Source: Allium sativum
Taxonomy: Eukaryota > Streptophyta > Magnoliopsida > Asparagales > Amaryllidaceae
Assembly (NCBI GenBank): GCA_030737875.1
Contig: CM060915.1
Span: 628,372,786 to 628,436,785 of the forward strand
Direction: 5' to 3'
DNA: 64,000 nt
The notes beneath the pieces are model-generated. The model did no database searches and was not told the DNA's origin. It saw only the letters and a list, made by a program, of their open reading frames with translations. Shown piece by piece: positions 24,765-32,943 of this stretch (position 1 is its first letter; every line of letters starts with the position of its first letter). The position numbers were made by a program, and so were the translations under genes.

Positions 24765-25013
24765 TCGTCGATCCCGCCCCCTACCCTAACCACCGCCGCC
24801 AGGCGATTTCCGCTCCCTCCCCCAATCGCGCGCCGCTCAGCCCCCCCCCTCGACGAAGCTTCCTCCCCCACCCCTCGTCCTTCCAGTTATCGAACCCCCC
24901 CTCCGCAGCCAAATCGAGGTCGCGACGCCATCGGTGGGGCCCCAACCACCTGCCGCCGATGAAGTCGATGCCCCCCTAGAAGCTGCCGCCGATGAAGTCG
25001 ATGCACCACCCCT
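24765..25013 (+). other. GC-rich leader segment, GL1
   Basis: C-rich, CCGCCG-rich island just after the presumed start site, ending at a GTAAGT (25014). CTGCCGCCGATGAAGTCGAT occurs twice (about 24949 and 24981). No frame is kept in the 61035 copy. Confidence 0.6.
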
Positions 25014-25016
25014 GTA

Positions 25017-25018
<2 letters not shown>

Positions 25019-25062
<44 letters not shown>
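25019..25062 (+). repeat. Poly-T tract, 44 bases
   Basis: Uninterrupted T run directly after GTAAGT. The copy in the 3' LTR (32898-32941) has the same length, unusual for a homopolymer unless the insertion is very recent. Confidence 0.9.
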
Positions 25063-25064
<2 letters not shown>

Positions 25065-25104
25065 TTATTTTATTTTTATTTTATTTAAAAACAGAAAATG
25101 TAAA

Positions 25105-25464
25105 CCTGATTATTTTAAAAATGAAAACTGATTATTTTATTTAAATTTGAAAAACTGATTATTTTAAGTTTTAAAACCTGATTATTTTAAAAATGAAAAC
25201 TGATTATTTTATTTAAATTTGAAAAACTGATTATTTTAAGTTTTAAAACCTGATTATTTTAAAAATGAAAACTGATTATTTTATTTAAATTTGAAAAACT
25301 GATTATTTTAAGTTTTAAAACCTGATTATTTTAAAAATGAAAACTGATTATTTTATTTAAATTTGAAAAACTGATTATTTTAAGTTTTAAAACCTGATTA
25401 TTTTAAAAATGAAAACTGATTATTTTATTTAAATTTGAAAAACTGATTATTTTAAGTTTTAAAA
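25105..25464 (+). repeat. Five tandem units of 72 bp
   Basis: Each unit has three CTGATTATTTTA blocks with different spacers. Starts: 25105, 25177, 25249, 25321, 25393. 3' LTR copy at about 32984-33343. Confidence 0.93.
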
Positions 25465-25689
25465 ACTGATTATTTTAAAATTTGAAAACTGATTATTTTA
25501 TTTTTGTTTTGAAAACTGATTTTTATAGGAAGTAAAACTGATTTTATTTTGAAAGGGAAAATGATTTTTAAACTGAATTTAAAATGATTTCTAAACTAGG
25601 AAGAGATTAGAAATTTAAAAGGAAAAATCAGATTTCTATATATCGAAAGTCGAAAGAAAAATATAGTTTTTATGTTTTGAACTTCGAAA

Positions 25690-26190
25690 AAAAATAGGAT
25701 TTTTATATATTGAACTTTGAACTAAAAATTCGATTTTTATATATTGAACTTCGAACTAAAAATTCGATTTTTATATATTGAACTTTGAAATAAAAATTCG
25801 ATTTTTATATATTGAACTTTGAAATAAAAATTCGATTTTTATATATTGAACTTTGAAATAAAAATTCGATTTTTATATATTGAACTTAGAAATAAAAATT
25901 CGATTTTTATATATTGAACTTTGAAATAAAAATTCGATTTTTATATATTGAACTTTGAAATAAAAATTCGATTTTTATATATTGAACTTTGAAGTAAAAA
26001 TTCGATTTTTATATATTGAACTTTGAAGTAAAAATTCGATTTTTATATATTGAACTTTGAACTAAAAATTCGATTTTTATATATTGAACTTTGAAATAAA
26101 AATTCGATTTTTATATATTGAACTTTGAACTAAAAATTCGATTTTTATATATTGAACTTTGAAATAAAAATTCGATTTTTATATATATAG
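25690..26190 (+). repeat. Tandem 34 bp palindromic repeats
   Basis: About fifteen units, each with ATAAAAAT TCG ATTTTTAT followed by ATATTGAACTTTGA. Each unit can form an 8-base stem with a 3-base loop. 3' LTR copy at about 33569-34069. Confidence 0.93.
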
Positions 26191-26275
26191 TGACTACGGG
26201 CAACGAAGATGGCGATGATGCGATAGCGATGAAGATTTCTATCAATGAAGTGCCGTGGAGCTAGGACAGCTATAT

Positions 26276-26290
26276 GTGAGAATTTCTCAC
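26276..26290 (+). promoter_or_regulatory. GTGAGAA/TTCTCAC palindrome
   Basis: 7-base arms with a single central T. Counterparts: 62871-62887 (GGTGAGAA/TTCTCACC), 1707-1721 and 16087-16101. It may double as a splice donor. 3' LTR copy 34155-34169. Confidence 0.55.
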
Positions 26291-26322
26291 CTTTCTATTT
26301 ATTTTCTAGTTATATATATATA

Positions 26323-26380
26323 CTAGGATGCAGACGGTGCTTAGTAGCACCCGACACAATCGTCCACAGACCATGGACTT
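26323..26380 (+). promoter_or_regulatory. Conserved block with GGTGCT/AGCACC hairpin
   Basis: ACTAGGATGCAGACGGTGC, then a 6-base stem GGTGCT TAGT AGCACC (26336-26351), then CCACAGACCATGGA. The block is almost unchanged in the GL1-like copies at 62930-62985 and, on the minus strand, 1620-1675, where flanking sequence has changed much more. Function unknown. Confidence 0.6.
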
Positions 26381-27334
26381 GTTTGTTTGACAGTTTGGTG
26401 ATTGATTGCGATATTGTTTGAATGTGGTTTGTGGTGTGAAAAATCGAATCGATAAATTGGTTAGGATTAGACGTGCGCCGTTATAAGGCGAAGGAGTAAG
26501 GCTAGGTTAGATCCTTACTCCAAAGTTTGCGGTTTGCATAACGAATTGATTTGATTGATGTGTGAATGGCGTGGGCCTTCACTAGACCGGGGATAAGGCT
26601 AGGCCTTGTCCCGTTTCTAGTATCGTGCCGTTATGCCGCCGAAATTTTCTAAAACATGTTAGAAAAATAAAAATATCATTTTATTGAATAAATGAATTGA
26701 ATAGAAATTCATAGGTTGAAATAAAATGTTTTATCGTTAAAAATATAATTTTTAACGTGAATATGAAAATAGTGAAGTGAATAAATAAATATTCATTTAC
26801 AAACCAGATGGTTTGTTTATGTACACTTATTTGAATGATATTGATTGGGTCGATAAATTTCACACATCGCCCAACTGCACAAATAAAATCTGTGTTTGAT
26901 TGTTTGAAACCCCACACGGGTGTTAGGATGAAATATGCAGTTCACTCATCCTGATTGATTAAATATGTCGATCGATTGATTGACAGGCTGTTATAAGCGT
27001 TGAATATCTGTATTTGATGCTTATGCAGTGTAGTGCACTTTGGTTGATGGTTGATTATTTTTCAATGCTATGATATACATGTGTTGTATGAAAATCCATA
27101 TAATTAACTTTATATGGTAATTGATTGGGCCTCATTCCAATTTGAAAAATAAAGAATATTATAAAATAAAAGTTCATGTGTTGACAGTACTCATTCATTG
27201 AGATTGGTCATGTGTTGAACGAAATATTTTGATAATAACAACTATTTTGAAAAAGAAATATTTGAAATAGAATATTTGAAAATAGAAATTTATGAAGCCG
27301 TGTATGGACGCCATTTTGACGTGAACGATATTTA

Positions 27335-27630
27335 TATCGAATTGAAAACGATTTCGAAATGAAATGAATTGAAAACGATTTCGAAATGAATTGAATTGAA
27401 AACGATTTCGAAATGAAATGAATTGAAAACGATTTCGAAATGAATTGAATTGAAAACGATTTCGAAATGAATTGAATTGAAAACGAATTCAAAATAAATT
27501 GAAAACGATTTCGAAATGAAATGAATTGAAAACGATTTCGAAATGAATTGAATTGAAAACGATTTCGAAATGAAATGAATTGAAAACGATTTCGAAATGA
27601 ATTGAATTGAAAACGAATTCAAATGGAATA
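27335..27630 (+). repeat. Tandem 27 bp repeats (GAAAACGATTTCGAAATGAA)
   Basis: About ten units, alternating AAATGAATTG and AATTGAATTG joints. Because 27 is divisible by three, the minus strand is open and repeats nine residues (FSIQFISKS), an artefact of repeat length. 3' LTR copy 35214-35509. Confidence 0.9.
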
Positions 27631-27849
27631 GAAAGCGAATTGAAATGAATTCAAATTGAATTGAAATTCGAATTGAATAGAAATGAATTTTAAAACGAAT
27701 TTATAGAGAAGAATTCAATTTTGATTTGAATTGAAATGGAAGTTGAAAATGTTTTTGAAACGAATTCAAAACTATTTATATAATTCGTTTTAAATAGAAA
27801 TCGACGAAATATATATTATATATATTATATATAATATAATGGCCTGAAT

Positions 27850-28100
27850 AGAACGCGCCGCGCCGCGGCAGTTCGCGAATTTCGACCATTTATTTCAAAC
27901 GGACATTACAGGAGATCCGACCGTCGGATTCTCCTAAAACCGGAACCGTTGGGTTCGTATCGAAAAGAGCTTTCTAATTAATGTTAGAAATTTGAAATCT
28001 AACGGTTGGATTTGGAGATACGTCCAAATCAAATTCGAAAAAGGTCGTTGTAAGTGCAGTTCGATGGCCATTGTTGGAAATCGACTGTACGGGCCTTGAT
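27850..28100 (+). promoter_or_regulatory. Second U3-like module inside the GL1 leader
   Basis: Order of words matches the U3 core at 23966-24180: GGCAGTTCGCGAATTTCGA, TTTCAAACGGACATTACAGG, CGGATT...AAAACCGGAA, GAGCTTTCTAAT, GTCCAAATCAAATTC and GGGCCTTGATAA. The GL1-like LTR at 1-3661 has it too (about 430-700). It suggests that the LTR contains an old internal duplication of its own U3. Confidence 0.55.
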
Positions 28101-28515
28101 AAAATTATTAAAAATAGTAATAATTTGTGTAAAATCATAAGAAATGATTTGTGAAAGTTTGGGGTGAAAATCTCCATATTTGAAAAGATAAAAAAATGGA
28201 TTTTTATCGAAATGAACTAGTTTTGAACTAGAATTATAATTCTATTTATTTTTAAATAAATAAATTGAATTTGAAATGGTTTTGAAAATAACCAAAATTT
28301 CCAATGATTGCATTGGAGTGGATTTGAATCGAAATTGTCTTCGGAATATTTCGATGTTGGAATTCGTGACATTACAGGTGTTGTTATGGAAATTTGAAAG
28401 ATATATATTTGTATCGTTATTTCCAATACGACATTTGTTAGTCGTAGAATTCGATATTGAATATAAGCCGATATATTTTCTATTCAGAGCCTTGTATTGA
28501 ATATCGAATGTGATT

Positions 28516-28768
28516 TGGGTTTGTCGTGAATGGTGTCTTCACTAACACTGTTCTTGAACCCAGTTGAGAAAAGATTAAATCTTTTTATTTAGATTTAATG
28601 AAGTGTACCAATTAAATGATATTTAATTGGAATTGAATTGGTATTGATTTTTGGGTTTATCGTGAACAGTGTTTTAAATAACACTTGTTCTTTAACCCGA
28701 TAATTAATGGAATGTGATTTTGGGTTTATCGTGAATCGTGTTTTAAATGACACTGATTCTTTAACCCA
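28516..28768 (+). ncRNA. Three related hairpins with covarying stems
   Basis: HP1 28516-28562, HP2 28653-28698, HP3 28721-28768. Each has outer GGGTT/AACCC, a middle stem, an inner GTGT/ACAC-type stem and constant unpaired parts (TATCGT on the 5' side, TTT on the 3' side in HP2 and HP3). The middle stem is GAACA/TGTTC in HP2 and GAATC/GATTC in HP3. Two further perfect hairpins lie between HP1 and HP2 (28574-28599, 28608-28630). 3' LTR copies: 36395-36441, 36532-36577, 36600-36647. Confidence 0.75.
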
Positions 28769-30035
28769 GATAATGATTAAAACTAAGTGGAGTTTTAATG
28801 AATCTTTAATTAGATTGAAAAGATCGAGAATGGAGTATCACCAGTTTTGCTCCAGGCGATAGTTAAATCTTTAATTAGATTTGAACGTGAAATTTAGAAA
28901 CTAACTGTCGGTTAGCCAAGCAGAATGGTTTTCTGGATATTGATCTGATGTTGGTTTCGGCCTTCGGGGTTAATATTTGGGGAATTATTCTCTTGATTAA
29001 TTTACGGTTAGTGACTGATGAATTGGAATGAGGCGTATGTTGTGTTTGTGTAACACTTTTATAAAATATACGCGAGTTATTCGGGAAGACCGGGTTTATC
29101 CCATTCTGAATAACTGATACGACGATAAGTCGAAGATGAAGACGATGGTCGAAGACCGGAGGTCTTCACGTCGTTTGGGTGATAACTGATGATCTTGATT
29201 GGGCTGTACACCCAAGAAGATGGAAACAGTTGGTGATCGTCCAGACGTACTTGGAGATCGATGGATATGCGGGGTACTAGGTGCCTCCGGTTTCGTTCAG
29301 CCCCAGAACGGACTTGTAAATGGACTGTGTGTCTGACATTGGATTTCATTCTGTGTGACTGATATCGGTTGCATAGAGTGGTTTGCCTGTGTGGCATGCT
29401 AAGATGCAAATGATCAAGGCTTCTGTTGAAAAGCAAAGTCTTGTGGTGATGATCAAAGCACGGCCTTTGTGGCGTAGCTTTGTGTAACGTTTGATTCGCG
29501 AGTTTCACACCCGGTATGAATCAAAAACGGGAGACGGACCTCAGGGAGGGCATGCGTTTCTTTCTAGTTAGAAGTGGCGTCAGTGGTTTTACACGCCCTG
29601 ACGAGTTTGACTTATGTTGTTGTTGCTGTTGCGAGGCGCCTCGGTTATATCGGTTTCGGCCGAATGCATTCTGGTCGGCTGACGGACCAGACTTACACCC
29701 CATAGGGTGGGGAGACGTATTGTTCAGGCATAATAATCCACTCCGTGTGGACCGGCCCTGACGATCCAAGGGGCAGTTGCGGCTGTTCCTGAGGGGCGGG
29801 CTAGAGCGTCTCGAATCGGTTGAGGATCTTGCCCCTAGCCTCGGTTCATAGATGGAAACCCAATTTCCAAATACGTGACATTTGCGGTTTTATTTGTAAA
29901 CCTATATATGGCGACATAGTGGTATGGGGCATTCATGCCGCCTATGATTGATACTTATGATTTGAAGTTGTTTTATACTCTATGCACTTATAATAGTATC
30001 AAATGATTTGTTTTAAACGTATCAAGCATTCTTTG

Positions 30036-30340
30036 GCTGTTATAAGGGAAAACCCTATCCTCGACTGCGTTGCATTGTGTGATGGGACCTGGGTCTTATA
30101 ACAGCTTCATTTTTCTTTATTTAGCATTGCGTTGTTTGTCTTATGCACTGGTATTCTTGGGAGGAAACCCGTTCCGTGTTATACGGCGTGGTCCCTTGTT
30201 TTACCTAGCTTTGAAAATAAAGATTTATAACTGCTTTAGTTCTCACACCAGTCACATGACTGACCTGGAGTTTATTGTTTTGACCTAAACTCTGGGTGCC
30301 CTTATTTTGACACGGGCAGCTAGTAGTTTTGGTTTTGCAG
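30036..30340 (+). promoter_or_regulatory. Conserved structured module near the GL1 5' LTR end
   Basis: P1: GCTGTTATAAG (30036) pairs with CTTATAACAGC (30095-30105). A second AAACCCGTTCCG...GCGTGGTCCC unit follows at about 30163-30198. P2: CAGTCA/TGACTG (30249-30262). P3: GAGTTTA/TAAACTC (30268-30292). P4: TGCCC/GGGCA (30297-30318). TTTTGCAG ends at 30340. 3' LTR copy: 37915-38219. Confidence 0.75.
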
Positions 30341-30627
30341 ATTTATATTCACAGGATCCTGGTTTACGACTGGAACGATATCCGGGAAGCTTTGTATCCG
30401 TATATCTCATTCTAGTTGTGTATTGTATTATTTTCCGCTGCTATGTATTTAAATGTAATTTAAATCTCTGATATTTCTGTGTAATATTCTTTTATACTCT
30501 GTATATTCTTGTAATCTGATGCATTGTTGTTATATACAATGAAATGTTCTTCTATATGCGTTCTGTTGTGGTTTGTTCTCGAACTATCCGACGCTTTCCT
30601 TTACGGGGAAGTTAGGGTCTTCACAGT

Positions 30628-30639
30628 TGGTATCAGAGC
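30628..30639 (+). other. Primer-binding site of GL1
   Basis: TGGTATCAGAGC, complementary to initiator-methionine tRNA, two bases after the LTR end at 30625. Confidence 0.95.
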
Positions 30640-30698
30640 TTTGGTTTACAAAGCAGAGAACAAGACACATTAGAACCGTACGAAGGAATTCATCAGAT

Positions 30699-30764
30699 AT
30701 TGGATTAGTAATATCCAATGGAATGACTCGTTAGAGATGGGATCAGTAGTATCCTAGAACGAGT
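30699..30764 (+). ncRNA. Two hairpins with 7-base AGTA loops after the GL1 primer site
   Basis: First: ATTGGAT, loop TAGTAAT, ATCCAAT (30699-30719). Second: inner GGAT, loop CAGTAGT, ATCC (30740-30754) inside ACTCGTT/AACGAGT (30726-30764). GL2 has TAGGGT-TAGTAAT-ACCCTA at the equivalent place. Confidence 0.62.
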
Positions 30765-30964
30765 GTGAAGAGTATATTTTTAAAATGAAAACGATTTTTG
30801 ATTTGAAAATTTAAATCAATTATTCGTATTTGATTATTTATTTTATATTGATTAGGACAATCCAAAATATAAAGATTTTTGCGTATGCGCCTAGCTAGCG
30901 TGTATTCGAAGTTTTAATATATTGGATAGATATAGCACCACACCCTAGTCGCCCGGAGATGATA

Positions 30965-30989
30965 TTGATGATAGCGATCGCATCATCAA
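30965..30989 (+). ncRNA. Palindromic hairpin, candidate dimerisation site
   Basis: TTGATGAT, bulged A, self-complementary GCGATCGC, ATCATCAA. At a comparable place GL2 has CCGATG...CATCGG with TGATCA inside (20066-20090). A self-complementary loop on a stem is how retroviral dimer-initiation sites work; the assignment here is inference. Confidence 0.45.
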
Positions 30990-31642
30990 CATTTATGTTC
31001 GTGTTTCGAAGGTTTGATATCTATATATTTCCTATTGACTGGTGTGAGAACCAAAATTAGATAGGGCTAATTGTTGTGATTTGGCATCAAAAATCTGATT
31101 TTTGTATATATATCGAAATTATGAATTTGAAACGTTAATCCACTAATTGATTGAAGTTTGTGTTGTTTGTTTAATTGTTTGCTAATTTTGAACAATTATG
31201 CCTAATTGAATCAAATATTGAACTCTATTGAAAATTGGTCGCATTTGTTTGCATATACATATATATCATTGAACAGGTCATAGCAAGGAGGCTAGAGCAG
31301 AGAATAAAATTTGTTTGCCCGACAAATAGGTACATGTTTATTACATAATTTACTGTTTTGTTTGGGTGATGATGATTTTATGAGCCTATTGGCTAGCCGC
31401 TTGGCTTTTTCTTTTTCTTTTTGAGATCTGAAGGACCGGGAACGCTATTTGCAATTTCCCGATGCTCCCGGTGCAGGGGAGGTTATGGCGAAATTTTTCA
31501 AAAATTTAGGGTGTTAGCCAAATTTTTGAAATTTTAAAAATTCTCAGAAACTAAAGAGTTGGAGAATGGAAGCCAGATCAAATGTGGAGCTGAATAATCA
31601 AACCACTTTCGACTTTGTTCCTTTTCGGGGACGAAAAGTTTT

Positions 31643-31655
31643 AAGTGGGGGAGAT
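31643..31655 (+). other. Polypurine tract of GL1
   Basis: AAGTGGGGGAGAT directly before the 3' LTR at 31656. Confidence 0.93.
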
Positions 31656-32895
31656 TGTAACAACCCGTAAAATCTGGGCCAGTTTAAAATTTTTATTTTG
31701 GCCATTTTAGCGAATTTAGATTATTTAAAATGAATTATTTTAAATAATATCGACGAGAAATTTATTTTGAATATATTCGAACGTATATATTATACGCGTC
31801 GTCGTTAGAATATAAATAATTATATATAATTATAAATAGAATTGAAAATGGCGCGGTAGTTCGATAATTCGATTTCAAACTTCAATTGAATGTACCGGGT
31901 GCAAAACAATCCGGATTTTAGTGAAACCAAAAATAATGGAATCTAATAGTGAATATCTTTCCAACGAACCCGAATGATCAAAATTTCTTAGCGGGAATCA
32001 AAAGATATGTCCAGTTGAAAATTCTGAATAGTCGCTATGGAATTCAGGCCCTTAAAAATGGACATTTTGCAAACGACCTCGGATTTCGACGAAACCAGTT
32101 TTGTTGGGTCCGTGATGTAAAGTTATTGCTAGATTTCAAATTTCATAATTTTTCGAATCAATATGTGAGCGTGGCAAAGGAAAACGCGTTTGACCAGTTT
32201 CAGTTGATTTTAATCGACTGGAAATTGGCCATTTTTCAAACGGTCTCAGAATTTGACGAAACTAGTTTTGTTAGGACCGTATCGTCAATACGAAGCTAGA
32301 AAATATTTTTCTGGAATTTTTCTAGTTAGTATGTGACCCCGGTAATTTGAAATGTATGTTTAAAATTCAATATAGTGATTTAAATGAAAATTCAAAAGGA
32401 AACTGATTGTAACGATCAAATCAGCTTGCGATACATATCCCATTGTATCCGGAATGGGGGTATTACGCTAGGGACGACAGTCGTTGGATCCAATTCAAAG
32501 CCCAAACGAAAAAGCAACTTTACGGAGAATTAATTGAATAAATAATTAAATATATTTTCTTTTATAAACACCCCCCCCCCCCCCGTTACTTTCTCATTTC
32601 AGAAACAAAAAAAGGAAAAAAAAAAAAAAAAAAGAACCCCGCCTCGTCGATCCCGCCCCCTACCCTAACCACCGCCGCCAGGCGATTTCCGCTCCCTCCC
32701 CCAATCGCGCGCCGCTCAGCCCCCCCCCTCGACGAAGCTTCCTCCCCCACCCCTCGTCCTTCCAGTTATCGAACCCCCCCTCCGCAGCCAAATCGAGGTC
32801 GCGACGCCATCGGTGGGGCCCCAACCACCTGCCGCCGATGAAGTCGATGCCCCCCTAGAAGCTGCCGCCGATGAAGTCGATGCACCACCCCTGTA

Positions 32896-32943
<48 letters not shown>

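Larger units (their letters stand above)
23778..30625 (+). repeat. GL1 5' LTR (6,848 bp)
   Basis: U3 to a TATA box at 24685. Poly-C and GC-rich leader to 25013. Then a 44-base poly-T, 72 bp repeats (25105-25464), 34 bp palindromic repeats (25690-26190), GTGAGAA/TTCTCAC (26276-26290), GATGCAGACGGTGC block (26329), 27 bp repeats (27335-27630), a second U3-like module (27850-28100), hairpins (28516-28768) and the conserved 3' module (30036-30340). Open frames here are short and overlap repeats or conserved non-coding blocks. Confidence 0.95.
30626..31655 (+). other. GL1 interior, non-coding, 1,030 bp
   Basis: No gag or pol similarity in any frame. Holds the primer site, two TAGTAAT-type hairpins (30699-30764), a palindromic hairpin (30965-30989), and near the 3' end CCCGATGCTCCCGGTGCA and GGAGGTTATGGCGAAA, followed by GGGGACGAAAAG and the polypurine tract. 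Only signals for replication and packaging seem to be kept. Confidence 0.85.

Noticed and set aside
25105..26190. CRISPR-like look of regular repeats
   Set aside because: No unique spacers of constant length, AT-rich plant LTR context, no cas genes. Ordinary tandem repeats.
27208..27622. Open frames with nine-residue repeats (FSIQFISKS)
   Set aside because: A 27 bp tandem repeat stays open if one unit has no stop. No start context, no conservation in relatives.
29077..29769. Open frames of 81-143 codons on both strands in GL1
   Set aside because: Identical in both LTRs because the insertion is young. No recognisable domain, overlapping frames on opposite strands.
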